The notes beneath the pieces are model-generated. The model was given only the letters and a program-made list of their open reading frames with translations. It was not told where the DNA came from and did not search any database. A DNA stretch of 64,000 nt from Adenophora triphylla var. japonica (Eukaryota > Streptophyta > Magnoliopsida > Asterales > Campanulaceae). The stretch covers positions 1-64,000 of the forward strand of contig JAFEMH010007491.1 in the NCBI GenBank assembly GCA_022495995.1, given 5' to 3'. Made by a program: the position numbers and the translations under genes. Below are positions 10,404 through 22,448 of this stretch, in pieces (the stretch's first letter is position 1; each line of letters opens with the position of its first letter).

Positions 10404-11695
10404 CTTTAGGCGAAGTATCTGCGAAGTTTGCTTCCGTTATTTGGATTCATGAAGGGATTGCCGTCCAGGTGCATCGGCTTCATGGCGCCTCGTGAGAAGA
10501 TCTTTTGAACCACGAAAGGGCCGATCCATGTGGGTTCCCATTTTCCAGTGGGTTGGTTCGAGTGGGAGGATTTTCTTTGAGTACAAGGTCGCCTTCCACG
10601 ATGTCTCTGGATTTGACTTTCTTGTCGAAAGCTCTAGCCATCTGCTTTGATAGGCTCGGACGTGTTCCATGGACTTTAGTCGTCGCTCGTCTAGCGAGAG
10701 CCAATTCGTCATGTCGGCCGGAGCCATTCGACTTCGTTGATGTCATTTTCCAGCGGCACTCGGAGTGAGGGAATTTCCGGCTCGATGGGAAGGATCGCTT
10801 CCATCCCGTATGTCGAGGCGAATGGGGGTTTCTCCCGTGGGCGCATTCGATCGATGTGCGGTAGCCCCAAAGTGCAAGGTGCGGCTTCTCGGGCCAATCT
10901 CGTCCTCGGGTGGTCATTTTTCGGATGATCCGTTCGAGGGTTTTGTTTCTTTGCTTCCACGGCGCCGTTTGTTTGTGGCCGGTAGGGAGAAGATTTGTGG
11001 CGTGTGATCTTGAATTCAGCCGGCTGTCATCGAATTCCCCTTCGAAGTGTGAACCATTGTACGATATGACCTCATTTGGGATGCCGTATCGGCGATGATG
11101 TTTTCCTTGAGGAAATGCGTGACCTTCTTGGAGGTGAGTACCTTGTAGGACTTGGCTTCGACCCATTTGGTGAAGTAGTCGATGGCTACTAAGATGAACT
11201 CGTGACCGTTCTTTGCTGGCGGAGCGATTTTCCCGATGACGTCAATTCCCCAAGTGGCAAATGGCCGAGGTGTAGTTATGCGGTAGAGATCGTGGGGCGG
11301 CGGATGATTGAGGTTGGAGAACCGTTGACACTTGTCGCGGCTTCGAACAAAGTGGATGCAATCCGCCTCCATGGAGATCCGGTAGTAGCCCATCCCGAGA
11401 ATGATTTGCATCGGGGCTCTCGGCGTTTCATGTGGGGACCGCAAGCCCCATTGTGGACTTCGTTCATGAACTTGTTTGCTTCTTCTTGGGCGATGCGGCG
11501 TAGGAGTGGCCCGTAGTAGCGTTTCTTGTATAGCATGTCCCAGGATGACGAAGTGAGAGGCAAGGCGTTTTAGGGCCATGATGCTCTTGGTTTTGACCCC
11601 TTACGTGTGTGGGTCTTCCTTGTTCATGAAGGTAGTTTCCCGCTCTTGAGGTATTGGAAGATCTGGTTATACCATGGCTCGTTGATGGGCTTAGG
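10404..11695 (-). pseudogene. Tat-1 integrase, frameshifted
   Basis: Reading leftwards on the minus strand, the zinc-binding end (DKCQRFSNLNHPPPHD, about 11340-11300) is followed by the catalytic core. WGIDVIGKI with the first Asp is near 11250, followed by FILVAIDYFTKWVEAKSYKV. A second frame has the NGSHFEGEF segment near 11030, in which the expected Asp before NGSHF is replaced. Then comes WGYRTS, and last a C-terminal EGDLVLKENPP segment near 10570. At least two frame changes separate these parts. Integrase inserts the cDNA copy into the genome. This copy cannot give one continuous protein as read. Confidence 0.8.
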
Positions 11696-12953
11696 TTACG
11701 GTTCGATCTCACAACGACGGTAGGCGGGAATTTCCTTTCGTCCGACTTTGAAGGGTTTGATCGCTTTTCCTTCAGGGATTTCCACAAGGGAAGCCAAGGT
11801 GGCTAAGGCATCTGCAAACCTGTTTCGGTCTCTTGGCAAGTAGTGGAAGGTGACCTCTTCGAATTGTGTGATGAGGTCTTCCATGCGGGCATGGTATTTT
11901 TGCAAGCACAGGTCTATGGTTTTCACTTGTTGGAGACTTGGTTGATGATCAAGGGCCGAGTCCCTATAAACTTCGAGTTTACGGACATTCCTCTCGAGTG
12001 CGGCTTGTAGTCAGGCGGCGCGTAGCTTCATACTCGGCGGCATTGTTGGTTACCTCGAAATGGAGCTTTATAGCAATTGGGGTGTGCTCGTCCTTGGGAT
12101 CTACCAAGAGCATACCAATGTCGTTTCCCTTTTTGTTGGCTGCTCCGTCGAAGAACAGTTGCCATCGATTTTCGCCTTCGATTTCGAAGATTCCCTCGTC
12201 TGGAAATTGTGGTTCGGGGCCTCGAGCCTCATCGGTTGGGAAATCAGCCAGTTGTTCAGCCATGGCCCGTCCCTTGATTGACTTTTGGTTCACGTACTTG
12301 ATGTCAAATTCCGCTAGGAAGAAAGACCATTTGGCGAGCCTCATTGTGACAGAGATGGTTTGTCGAAGAGGTACTTGGATCGGGTCCATTTTGGAAACCA
12401 AGTGTACCGTGTGCGACTGCATGTAGTGCCGTAGTTTCCCGACAACCCATGCCCGAGCCGCGCAGGTTTCTCTAGGGCCGAGTAATCGAGTTCGCCTGCC
12501 TTGAAATTTTCGACGGACGAAGTAGATGGCGTTTTCGATCGTGACTCCTTCTTTTCTTGACAGAGCATGGCTCCAACCGCGGTGTCGATCACGGTTAGGT
12601 ATAGCAAGTGGCTTTTCCTCGTGGGGATGACAGAGAATCGGAGGACTCACAAGGTATGCTTTTATTTTCTCAAAGGCATCTTGGCATTCCGAGTTCCATT
12701 CGATGTCGGCGTTCTTCTTCATCGGTTTGAAGATTGGCTCGCACATGGAGGTCAATTGGTTGACAAAGCGGCCGATATACCGTAGGCGGCCCATGAAGCT
12801 TTTCACCTGCTCTGTCCGAGTTTGCGGTGGTCTCATTTCGATGATAGCCTTGATCTTTTGAGGATCAACCTCGATGCCTCTCTCGGTGACCATGTATCCC
12901 AAAACCTTGCCTCGGCTAACCCCAAATGTGCATTTGGCGGGGTTAAGCCTCAT
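11696..12953 (-). pseudogene. Tat-1 RT thumb, RNase H and second (archaeal-type) RNase H
   Basis: The frame starts in the RT thumb (KCTFGVSRGKVLGYMVTERG), passes VKSFMGRLRYIGRFVNQ, and continues into a degraded first RNase H. A tether (DEARGPEPQFPDEG) leads to a second RNase H beginning WQLFFDGAANKKGNDIGMLL, near 12165-12105, with NNAAEYEA further on. The remainder (VTFHYLPRDRNRFADALATL) is in another frame at 11926-11696. Two RNase H domains in tandem are a recognised mark of the Tat lineage. The second one supplies an extra RNase H fold for reverse transcription. Confidence 0.82.
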
Positions 12954-13545
12954 TGAGTGTTTTCGGAGGCGATTGAAGAATTTTCTTAGGTCGCGAGGTG
13001 TTGTCCATCCGATCCCTTTGAGTGGATGATCATGTCATCGACGTACACTTCGATCTCTTTGTGGATCATATCGTGGAAGAGGGCGGTTCTTTGCCCGTTG
13101 GTAGGTAGCCCCGGCGTTCTTTAGTCCGAACAAAGACATTACGTGTAGCGGTAGGTTCCCCAGGGGTTGTGAAGGCTATCTTTTCTTGGTCTTTTCGGCC
13201 ATCTTGATTTGATTGTAGCTCAGGCAAACCCGTCCACGAAGGACTTGACTTCGAAATTGGCTGTAGTGTCTACCAACATGTCGATGTTGGGTAGTGAAAA
13301 ATCGTCCTTGGGACTTGCTTTGTTGAGATCTCGGAAGTCCACGCAACAGCGTACTTTTCCATTGGCCTTGGTGACCGTGACGATATTGGAGAGCCATGTG
13401 GGGTACTCGATCACCCTGATGAAGCCGACGCGGAGCATTTTTTCGATCTCCTCTTTGACTTGTAAAGACCATTCTGGCTTGATTCGGCGTAGCTTTTGCT
13501 TGATGGGCTTAGCCTCGGGATTCATGGAATCCGGTGCTCTACAAT
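12954..13545 (-). pseudogene. Tat-1 reverse transcriptase palm, 3' of the nested insertion
   Basis: Beginning at the Tekay insertion point, the frame reads IPMNPEAKPIKQKLRRIKPE, then FIRVIEYPTWLSNIVTVTKA and CVDFRDLNKASPKDDFSLP. It is frameshifted near 13216. The catalytic YVDD is encoded at 13034-13045 in another frame. The N-terminal part of the domain lies at 22449-22600, on the far side of the insertion. Putting the flanks side by side shows that pol was collinear before insertion. Confidence 0.85.
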
Positions 13546-13550
13546 GTTAG

Positions 13551-15714
13551 GACCTAGGCCGGACCCCGGGACCGCGAACACGTGTCCCGAACTAACCCCG
13601 AACACTAAAACTTTTTAAAACTTTGCTTTGAATTTCAAACATAAACATAAATAACATGACATTTCAAAAGAACTCCACTCCACTCCACATTGGAGGAGGA
13701 GTTGACCAACTTTGAAAGCGTACATCTGTTTAGTTACAAAAGATTATGGTTATGACGTAGAAATGAAAGTTATAATTACAAACTCCATAAAGGAATTATA
13801 CCAAAATACATTTTATACGTCAACCTAAACATACCCCGACAATACCCAAAAGTTCACTTCCAAACTCCTCTCCGTCCTCACTTGGCCGGGCCGCCTGTCT
13901 CGGGATCTAAAACAGTAAAGGGAGAGGGGTGAGAATAAATCTCAGCAAGCTATTATGAATGCAACAATATGCCAAATAGATGCAACACATAACACATTGG
14001 AAAAGCCGTAAACACCTTACGTTACCTTGGTTTACCTTTTCCCGTCTGAACAGTAGTCGTACAACATTGGGTATAATAATACTCCAATCTTAAGTGAAAG
14101 CCTTAAGCAATACTCACATCTTATAAGACCCATTTTTCGAGGAACCAAATAAGATAGTAGCAACTCGTAAGGCTTTTGGCTCAATACGGATGCTATAACC
14201 CCAACATGGCCGCGGGGAGGGGACGGTCACAGATATAACATAATCCGATCACATTAGGTCACACTTCCATAATTGATCGTATTATGTTATACCCCCAATA
14301 TCAGCTGATTAACAAATTATCAAGCACATAGTAGTTACTTGAAACATAATCCTCAAAAGGGATAAACAATAGCCACATGGTAATATATACTCATGCCCAA
14401 TTAATATTAAAGTGCAACAATTTATGAATACACTAAACAATATCATCAATGTATGTAATATCAAGTAAGGAAACGAGGTATCATTAACCCACCCTACATA
14501 TTCCATAAACAACGATACAAGGTCTCTATGAAGGTTCAAGCTCGATTTACCAAGTGGGAGTTGCAATTTATAAGTGATCAAACAACTTGCTAATCAATTC
14601 TAGTTCAAATTTAAAAGTTGGTTCAGGGGTCTTGGGCGACCGCCCATACCACTTGGGCGACCGCCCAAGTGGATTTTCAAAGGAGGTGCTTGCTTCTGCC
14701 ACGATGGGCGACCGCCCACACCTCTTGGGCGACCGCCCAAGAGGATTTTCAAGGCAAAGTGATGTTTCTGGTGTGATGGGCGGCCGCTCAAGCCCCCATG
14801 GGCGACCGCCCAAGTCTCCATCCAGCCCATTCTCAGATTTTAACCCTTTTTGAACCTAGTTTTCCTTTCCTTCTACCATTGCTTGTCACATGAACATTAA
14901 AGGATGCCTTAGCTCTACCAAGCCTCACCTAAAACATGTAAACCCAAAACAAAGTAATCCTAGATTATTTATCACTATAAGTTCCACCCATTTCAAACCC
15001 TCTAGATTGTCTTCCTTGAACCCTAACTTCAACCAATCTCATTTATCAATCATGCAACTTCCATTAAAGTTTCCAAGGCAAGAGATAAGCATCATAAGAA
15101 CAAGGATAATATTTAAAGAGCTCATGAACAAGTAGAAGAAGGGAATCATAACAACTCACCTTAGGGTTTTATAATGGAAGGTTGATCTTTCTAACTTTAT
15201 TGATTCTTCTAGATGATCCAACTTCAAAAATACTCTTGAACTTGAAAATGGTGGAGAAATGGTTAAGCTTCAAGACTTGGGGTTGGGAGCTTCCATGGAG
15301 GTTTTTGGTTAGGGGAAAGTATGAGAAAGAATGGAGAAGAGAGGAGGAAGTAAGAGGATGGGAGGGAGTTGGACACATGGCATGGTTAGGGAGAGTAAGA
15401 TATTTTGGCCCCCCCTTTAACAAATATCTAGAACTAGAGGCTTTCATTTTTAAACTAAAATTAACCCTTATCCTAATATTTCATCCTACCCAATTAACCT
15501 CCTTTTACTATTTATCAAATTTCCATTTTTATTATTTCCCCAAGTTTCTTTATTTAATACCCAATAAATTCTCAAAAGATTCTAAATTTACTTCTCACCC
15601 AATTTATCTTAAATTAAGAATTTAAAGACATAATTGAACACATAGAGTTAACATAAATATTAAAAGCATATACTATAATATTTAAAATTAGTGCCTAGGG
15701 TTGGGGTCGTCACA
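13551..15714 (-). repeat. Tekay 3' LTR (left copy)
   Basis: It is nearly identical to 20269-22443. The internal edge, read on the minus strand, is TGTGACGACCCCAACCC. The outer edge has lost or altered the first few bases (GACCTAGG here, TGAGGACC in the other copy). A TATA box (14566-14572) and six palindromic boxes (14634-14811) form the U3 promoter. Confidence 0.92.
14566..14811 (-). promoter_or_regulatory. Tekay U3 promoter: three box pairs plus TATA (left LTR)
   Basis: GCGRCCGC cores start at 14636, 14657, 14708, 14729, 14780 and 14802. Distances within pairs are 21, 21 and 22 bp, and between pairs 72 and 72 bp. Most cores sit in longer arms, TTGGGCG-AC-CGCCCAA. The TATA box (TATAAAT on the minus strand, 14566-14572) is 63 bp beyond the nearest box. 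The order suits upstream activating sites followed by a core promoter. Confidence 0.65.
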
Positions 15715-15730
15715 CTCACTCCCCCTTAAA
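15715..15730 (-). other. Tekay polypurine tract
   Basis: On the minus strand AAGGGGGAGTGAG directly precedes the 3' LTR, the standard position and composition for plus-strand priming. Confidence 0.75.
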
Positions 15731-16935
15731 GAAAATTCGACCCGAATTTTGAAAAGACTTACTTGAATTCTCAAACAACCAAGGGTATTTCGCCCTCATC
15801 TCCGACTCTAGCTCCCACGTTGCTTCCTCGACGGTATGATTCTTCCAAAGGACTTTCACTATCGGGATACTCTTAGTTCTCAACTCCTTAACTTGGAATT
15901 CTAGGACCCTCAACGGTTCTTCAACATAAGACATGTCCGCTTGGACATCATCGGGGGGAGAACTCAAAACATGGGAGGGGTCATGACAATACTTCCTTAA
16001 CATAGAAACGTGAAACACATCATGAAGCAAAGAAAAAGACGGGGGTAACGCCAACCGGTAAGCCAATTCCCCAATCTTCTCTAAAATCTCAAACGGACCT
16101 ACAAACCTCGGAGCCAACTTACCCTTATTACCAAACCTTTTAATTCCCGTCCTCGGAGAGACCTTCAAGAACACAAAGTCACCAACCCGAAAAGATAAAT
16201 CCCGTCTTCTATTGTCGGCGTAGCTTTTCTGTCTACTCTGAGCCGTCTTCAATCTATCCCGAATCACCTTGATCTTCTCCGTAGAATCTCTAACCAAATC
16301 CGGGCCCCAAAGTCTCGCTTCACCTACCTCGTCCCAACACATCGGAGATCGACACTTTCTACCATACAACGCCTCATACGGAGCCATCTCGATACTAGAC
16401 TGATAACTGTTGTTGTAAGCAAACTCAACTAACGGTAGATGATCCTCCCACGATAATTGGAAATCCATCACACAAGCCCGTAACATATCCTCAAGTATCT
16501 GAATAGTTCTCTCGGACTGACCGTCGGTTTGAGGATGAAACGCCGTACTGAAACACAATTTAGAACCCAAGGCTTCATGCAATGCTCTCCAAAATCTAGA
16601 AGTGAACCTCGGATCTCTATCGGACACAATACTAACCGGAACCCCGTGAAGTCTAACAATCTCTTTCATATACAATCGGGCTAACTTCTCCAACGAAAAC
16701 TTGGTTGATCAGGAAGAAAATGAGCCGACTTTGTCAATCTATCCACAATAACCCAAATAGCATCCATCTTCTTAGCAGTAAGAGGCAAACTCGAAACGAA
16801 ATCCATCGAGATCCCTTCCCATTTCCACTCCGGAATATCCAATGGTTGAAGTAGTCCCGCCGGTCTTTGATGTTCCGCCTTAATTTGCTGACAAGTCAAA
16901 CACTTAGATACATATTCCGCAATTTCCCTCTTCAT
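15716..16935 (-). pseudogene. Tekay integrase core and chromodomain
   Basis: The upper frame (16935-16681) has the second half of the zinc domain (CLTCQQIKAEHQRPAGLLQP) and the first catalytic Asp in SMDFVSSLP. A frameshift near 16700 leads to the main frame (16693-15716), with [16 protein letters not shown] and [37 protein letters not shown] follows, and finally a chromodomain-like segment ([17 protein letters not shown]) about 35 residues before the end. Chromodomains of this lineage are thought to direct integration to heterochromatin. Apart from the one shift the domain looks intact. Confidence 0.9.
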
Positions 16936-16944
16936 TCCATTCCA

Positions 16945-17403
16945 TCAATACCCACGCTTCAAGTCTTGATACATTTTGGTACTACCCGGATGAATCGCAA
17001 ACTTGGACTTATGGCCATCCTCTAAGACACGCCTCTTGATTTCCGGTGATGAGGGAACGCAAATTCTCCCTTGGAAGGTTAAAATCCCATCTCTATTCAA
17101 CGCAAAATCCCCGGCTTTCCCATCTTGCACTTGATCTAAAATTTTCTTCAACTCCGGATCACTTTTTTGAGCTTCCTTCAAATCTCCATACAATGTAGGG
17201 ACGGCTCGAACATTCGCAATGATTACCTCACTCTTTAATTCTCGGGAACTCAAAGCTGTCACATACGCCTTTCGGCTAATCGCATCCGCCACTACATTGG
17301 CCTTCCCCGGATGATAAGAAATTACACAATCGAAATCCTTCAGGAACTCAAGCCATCTCCTTTGTCGGTTGTTCAACTCCTTTTGGGTAAATAAGTACTT
17401 CAA
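16945..17403 (-). pseudogene. Tekay RNase H C-terminus and integrase zinc-domain start
   Basis: The frame reads [20 protein letters not shown] and [13 protein letters not shown], the end of RNase H. A linker ([20 protein letters not shown]) leads to the integrase N-terminus with its first His ([20 protein letters not shown]). It is bounded on both sides by stops where a Trp or other codon is expected (TAG near 17430, TGA near 16940). Both are compatible with single G-to-A changes. It is otherwise well preserved. Confidence 0.85.
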
Positions 17404-17430
17404 ACTCTTATGATCGGTGAATATCTCAAA

Positions 17431-19185
17431 CTACGCCCCATAAAGGTAATGCTTCCATTTATGTAACGCAAACACGATCGCCGCCAATTCCATATCATGA
17501 GTAGGGTAATTCTGTTCCGTCGGTGATAACTTCCTAGAGGCATACGCAATAACTTTCCCATTTTGCATTAGAACACAACCCAAACCCGCCTTCGAGGCAT
17601 CACTATAGATCACAAAATTCTCATAACCATCCGGAAGGGTAAGAACAGGAGCCGTCGTCAACCTCTTCTTCAACTCATTAAAACTTTCTTCACATTTGGA
17701 ATCCCAGATGAATGATACATCTTTTCGAGTCAACCTAGTCAATGGAGTAGCAATCCGAGAAAACCCCTCAATGAACCTTCTATAATACCCCGCCAAACCA
17801 AGAAAACTACGAATCTCAGTCACAGTCGAAGGTTGCTTCCAATTAACCACGGCTTCAATTTTCGAAGGATCCACGGAAATTCCCGAACTCGACACAACAT
17901 GCCCCAAGAAAGAAATCTGCTCAAGCCAAAACTCGCACTTGTTGAACTTGGCGTACAACTGCTTCTCACGAAGAACGAACAAGACAATCCTCAAATGCTT
18001 CTCATGCTCTTCCCGGGACTTAGAGTAAACAAGAATATCATCTATGAACACCACCACAAAGCTATCAAGATAAGGCTTGAAGACGCGGTTCATCATATCC
18101 ATAAACACGGCTGGAGCATTAGTCAGCCCGAAAGGCATCACAACAAACTCATAATGACCATATCTAGTTCGGAAAGCTGTCTTAGCAATATCGTCCGATC
18201 TAATCTTCAACTGATGGTATCCGCTTCTCAAATCAAGTTTAGAGTAGATAACGGAACCTTGAAGTTGGTCAAACAAATCATCTATATGCGGAAGAGGATA
18301 TTTATTCTTAATGGTGGCTTGGTTCAACAAACGATAGTCAATACACAATCGTAAGGTACCATCCTTCTTCCTAACAAATAAGACCGGTGCTCCCGACGGA
18401 GACACACTAGGACGAATGAAACCCCGGTCTAACAATTCTTGCAATTGGACCTTCAATTCTTTTAACTCGGCCGGAGCCATTCTATAGGGTGCTTTTGAGA
18501 TAGGTGCGGTACCGGGCACTAAGTCAATACAAAACTCTACCTCCCGATCCGGAGGCATAGAGTACTCACTAGAAAACACATCACTAAATTCATTAACAAC
18601 CGGAACATGAGCTAACTCGGGAGACTTCTTATTGGAATCTACCACATAAGCCAAGTAACCCGCACACCCCTTAGATAGCATCTTCCTAGCCTTTAAAGCA
18701 GAAATAACATGTAAACCGAACATAGATCTATCCGCATCAAATATAAAAGTAGGCATATCAGGCATAGCAAATGAGACTTGCTTTCTACGACAGTCTACCA
18801 AAGCATGACACTGACTCAACCAATCCATCCCAAGGATCACATCAAAATCACGGATTGGTAACTCGACCAAATCCACCGGCAATACATGCCCACATATAGT
18901 CACATCACAACCACGATATATCAGAGAAGATGCAAGGCACTCTCCCATAGGAGTAGAGACCTCCAACACATAAGGCATAGATTCAGGCAAAATATGCAAT
19001 GAGAATGCAAAATGAGATGCCACAAATGAATGGGAAGACCCGTGATCTATAAGAATGTGGGCCCTAACTCCTGAGACAGGAACTATACCTCTAATGACGG
19101 CATTAGGATCGACCTCTCCTCGACCCAAGGCAAACACTCGACCTTGGACTCTACCCTTGGGTTTCCCGTCAACATCTCTCTTCAC
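17431..19185 (-). CDS. Tekay protease, reverse transcriptase and RNase H (long open frame)
   Basis: An uninterrupted 584-codon frame. The protease active-site region is [14 protein letters not shown], with His where Thr or Ser usually follows the catalytic Asp, and [19 protein letters not shown] further on. The RT contains [50 protein letters not shown] and the catalytic [10 protein letters not shown], with a thumb segment [20 protein letters not shown]. RNase H begins [20 protein letters not shown], with Glu and Asp residues at expected places. The frame opens in gag/protease linker sequence and ends at a TAG. It converts element RNA to DNA. This is the best-kept coding region in the window. 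Confidence 0.92.
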   Translation of the reverse strand: MKRDVDGKPKGRVQGRVFALGRGEVDPNAVIRGIVPVSGVRAHILIDHGSSHSFVASHFAFSLHILPESMPYVLEVSTPMGECLASSLIYRGCDVTICGHVLPVDLVELPIRDFDVILGMDWLSQCHALVDCRRKQVSFAMPDMPTFIFDADRSMFGLHVISALKARKMLSKGCAGYLAYVVDSNKKSPELAHVPVVNEFSDVFSSEYSMPPDREVEFCIDLVPGTAPISKAPYRMAPAELKELKVQLQELLDRGFIRPSVSPSGAPVLFVRKKDGTLRLCIDYRLLNQATIKNKYPLPHIDDLFDQLQGSVIYSKLDLRSGYHQLKIRSDDIAKTAFRTRYGHYEFVVMPFGLTNAPAVFMDMMNRVFKPYLDSFVVVFIDDILVYSKSREEHEKHLRIVLFVLREKQLYAKFNKCEFWLEQISFLGHVVSSSGISVDPSKIEAVVNWKQPSTVTEIRSFLGLAGYYRRFIEGFSRIATPLTRLTRKDVSFIWDSKCEESFNELKKRLTTAPVLTLPDGYENFVIYSDASKAGLGCVLMQNGKVIAYASRKLSPTEQNYPTHDMELAAIVFALHKWKHYLYGA

Positions 19186-20210
19186 ACCACTACTTTGTCC
19201 CCCGAATCCGGTACCGAAGCTTGCTTATTCGCCACTGGGACAATTCTTAGGAAATGGCCTGTCGCCCCACACTCCAAACATTTTCCTTGCTTGCTCCAAC
19301 ACTTATCCTCCGAATGCCCTAGCTTCTTACAATATCCGCACACTGCCCCAAACTGACCTGGAGTCGAACGATTTGCCGGAGCCGCCACATTTCCTCCTCG
19401 ATTTGCTCCCGGAGTGAATGTCCTTGGCTGCGCTCTATTCTGTCCTGAACCTTGACCTTGGAATCTATTTCTATTACCGCCTTCATTTTTACCACGATGC
19501 TCCTCTATGTCATTCTCAATCCGATACGCCATATTCACGGCTGCTTGGAAGTTGGCGAAGTTATGCGTCAATAGCTGCTTCCGGAACTCCACCCTTAAAC
19601 CCTTCACAAACCGGTAGATCCGCCTCTCCTCATCCGGCACCAAATGAGGACAATATCGGGCTAACTCTGTGAACTTTGCTGAATATTGTGTTATAGTCAT
19701 GGTCCCTTGCTCCAGTTTCAGAAACTCAACTTCCTTCTTGTCTCTAGTAACCATTGGAACGAAGTGATCCCGGAACTTGCGTGTGAAATTTTCCCAAGTC
19801 TGCGGTGTCAAGTCCCGATCCCAACCATCCTTCACTACTTGCCACCAGTGCTCAGCGGGTCCTTCCAACTTGAAAACGGCGCATCTCACCTTCTCTGCAT
19901 CCGAACTCTCCATAGCCGCGAAAATCTTATTCATAGCCTCAAGCCACCTCTCAGCCTTCACCGGATCCGGATCTCCGTTGAAGCTAGGAGGAGACATCTT
20001 CACAAACTTTTCTAGACCATGTTGCCCTTGCCTGCCTTCTTGCTGTTGCCTACCTTGATTCTGATTTGCCATAGTCTGAAGAAACACTCGAAACATATCC
20101 ATCATTTCAACATTTGGATTACCAGCATCACCCAAAGCCCGATTCTGATCACCATCATTTCCCGCCATTATAACAAACTCCTGCATTAAACACTCGACGT
20201 CAGTTATCAC
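19182..20210 (-). CDS. Tekay gag (capsid/nucleocapsid)
   Basis: A 342-codon frame beginning near [20 protein letters not shown]; the Met in [10 protein letters not shown] may be the real start. The capsid part has [40 protein letters not shown] and [20 protein letters not shown], typical of the plant retrotransposon gag domain. After a basic Gln/Asn-rich linker come [14 protein letters not shown] and [12 protein letters not shown]. The second knuckle breaks down before its last Cys, where the frame leaves pol. Gag packages element RNA. The gag-pol junction at about 19185-19230 needs a one-frame shift. Confidence 0.9.
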   Translation of the reverse strand: MITDVECLMQEFVIMAGNDGDQNRALGDAGNPNVEMMDMFRVFLQTMANQNQGRQQQEGRQGQHGLEKFVKMSPPSFNGDPDPVKAERWLEAMNKIFAAMESSDAEKVRCAVFKLEGPAEHWWQVVKDGWDRDLTPQTWENFTRKFRDHFVPMVTRDKKEVEFLKLEQGTMTITQYSAKFTELARYCPHLVPDEERRIYRFVKGLRVEFRKQLLTHNFANFQAAVNMAYRIENDIEEHRGKNEGGNRNRFQGQGSGQNRAQPRTFTPGANRGGNVAAPANRSTPGQFGAVCGYCKKLGHSEDKCWSKQGKCLECGATGHFLRIVPVANKQASVPDSGDKVVV

Positions 20211-20248
20211 ACACTCTCACTCAGCTAGACTCTACCCGAGAATTCTAA

Positions 20249-20266
20249 CCGAGCTCGATATTACCA
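20249..20266 (-). other. Tekay primer-binding site (diverged)
   Basis: On the minus strand TGGTAATATCGAGCTCGG lies just inside the 5' LTR. It resembles the tRNA-Met primer site TGGTATCAGAGC, with extra and changed bases. The related element at 31134-39553 has the perfect 12-mer. Confidence 0.55.
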
Positions 20267-20268
20267 GC

Positions 20269-22443
20269 TGAGGACCCCGACCCGGAACCTACACGTGTCC
20301 CGAGCTGGAGCGTCCTCAAACTAACCCAAGAACACTAAAACTTTTTAAAACTTTGCTTTGACTTTCAAACATAAACATAAATAACATGACATTTCAAAAG
20401 AACTCCACTCCACTCCACATTGGAGGAGGAGTTGACCAACTTTGAAAGCGTACATCTGTTTAGTTACAAAAGATTATGGTTATGACGTAGAAATGAAAGT
20501 TATAATTACAAACTCCATAAAAGAATTATACCAAAATACATTTTATACGTCAACCTAAACATACCCCGACAATACCCAAAAGTTCACTTCCAAACTCCTC
20601 TCCGTCCTCACTTGGCCGGGCCGCCTGTCTCGGGATCTAAAACAGTAAAGGGAGAGGGGTGAGAATAAATCTCAGCAAGCTATTATGAATGCAACAATAT
20701 GCCAAATAGATGCAACACATAACACATTGGAAAAGCCGTAAACACCTTACGTTACCTTGGTTTACCTTTTCCCGTCTGAACAGTAGTCGTACAACATTGG
20801 GTATAATAATACTCCAATCTTAAGTGAGCTGCTTAAGCAATACTCACATCTTATAAGACCCATTTTTCAGGGAACCAAATAAGATAGTAGCAACTCTGTA
20901 AGGCTTTTGGCTCAATACAGATGCTATAACCCCAACCTGTGGCCACAGGAGGGGACGGTCACAGATATAACATAATCCGATCACATTAGGTCACACTTCC
21001 ATAATTGATCGTATTATGTTATACCCCCAATATCAGCTGATTAACAAATTATCAAGCACATAGTAGTTACTTGAAACATAATCCTCAAAAGGGATAAACA
21101 ATAGCCACATGGTAATATATACTCATGCCCAATTAATATTAAAGTGCAACAATTTATGAATACACTAAACAATATCATCAATGTATGTAATATCAAGTAA
21201 GGAAACGAGGTATCATTAACCCACCCTACATATTCCATAAACAACGATACAAGGTCTCTATGAAGGTTCAAGCTCGATTTACCAAGTGGGAGTTGCAATT
21301 TATAAGTGATCAAACAACTTGCTAATCAATTCTAGTTCAAATTTAAAAGTTGGTTCAGGGGTCTTGGGCGACCGCCCATACCACTTGGGCGACCGCCCAA
21401 GTGGATTTTCAAAGGAGGTGCTTGTTTACGCCACGATGGGCGACCGCCCACACCTCTTGGGCGACCGCCCAAGAGGATTTTCAAGGCAAAGTGATGTTTC
21501 GGTGTGATGGGCGGCCGCTCGAGCCCCACGGGCGACCGCCTAAGTCTCCATCCAGCCCATTCTCAGATTTTAACCCTTTTTGAACCTAGTTTTCCTTTCC
21601 TTCTACCATTGCTTGTCACATGAACATTAAAGGATGCCTTAGCTCTACCAAGCCTCACCTAAAACATGTAAACCCAAAACAAAGTAATCCTAGATTATTT
21701 ATCACTATAAGTTCCACCCATTTCAAACCCTCTAGATTGTCTTTCTTGAACCCTAACTTCAACCAATCTCATTTATCAATCATCCAACTTCCATTAAAGT
21801 TTCCAAGGCAAGAGATAAGCATCATAAGAACAAGGATAATATTTAAAGAGCTCATGAACAAGTAGAAGAAGGGAATCATAACAACTCACCTTAGGGTTTT
21901 ATAATGGAAGGTTGATCTTTCTAACTTGATTGATTCTTCTAGATGATCCAACTTCAAAAATACTCTTGAACTTGAAAATGGTGGAGAAATGGTTTAGCTT
22001 CAAGACTTGGGGTTGGGAGCTTCCATGGAGGTTTTTGGTTAGGGGAAAGTATGAGAAAGAATGGAGAAGGGAGGAGGAAGTAAGAGGATGGGAGGGAGTT
22101 GGACACATGGCATGGTTAGGGAGAGTAAGATATTTTGGCCCCCCTTCAACAAATATCTAGAACTAGAGGCTTTCATTTTTAAACTAAAATTAACCCTTAT
22201 CCTAATATTTCATCCTACCCAATTAACCTCCTTTTACTATTTATCAAATTTCCATTTTTATTATTTCCCCAAGTTTCTTTATTTAATACCCAATAAATTC
22301 TCAAAAGATTCTAAATTTACTTCTCACCCAATTTATCTTAAATTAAGAATTTAAAGACATAATTGAACACATAGAGTTAACATAAATATTAAAAGCATAT
22401 ACTATAATATTTAAAATTAGTGCCTAGGGTTGGGGTCATCACA
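20269..22443 (-). repeat. Tekay 5' LTR (right copy)
   Basis: It starts TGAGGACCCC and ends in CATCACA at the GTTAG duplication. It carries the same promoter boxes as the left copy. Several differences from the left copy are CTG or CAG here against CG there. Confidence 0.92.
21298..21543 (-). promoter_or_regulatory. Tekay U3 promoter: three box pairs plus TATA (right, 5' LTR)
   Basis: GCGRCCGC cores start at 21368, 21389, 21440, 21461, 21511 and 21532. Each pair is 21 bp apart and the pairs are 72 and 71 bp apart. TATAAAT (minus strand) is at 21298-21304. As the 5' LTR, this is the copy that would drive element transcription. Confidence 0.65.
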
Positions 22444-22448
22444 GTTAG

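Larger units (their letters stand above)
13551..22443 (-). mobile_element. Tekay/Del-like Ty3/gypsy chromovirus nested in the RT of Tat-1
   Basis: LTRs of about 2.17 kb (13551-15714 and 20269-22443) flank gag and pol, all on the minus strand. GTTAG at 13546-13550 and 22444-22448 is the target duplication. Domain order is gag with zinc knuckle, protease, RT, RNase H, integrase and a chromodomain-like C-terminus ([18 protein letters not shown]), which places it with Tekay chromoviruses. Coding capacity is nearly complete; the breaks seen are a gag/pol frame change near 19185, two stops at Trp-like codons (about 17430 and 16940) and a frameshift near 16700. The LTRs are highly similar, so insertion is fairly recent. 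Confidence 0.93.

Noticed and set aside
17833..18354. Plus-strand frame of 173 codons
   Set aside because: It lies opposite the well-supported Tekay RT frame and is its shadow.
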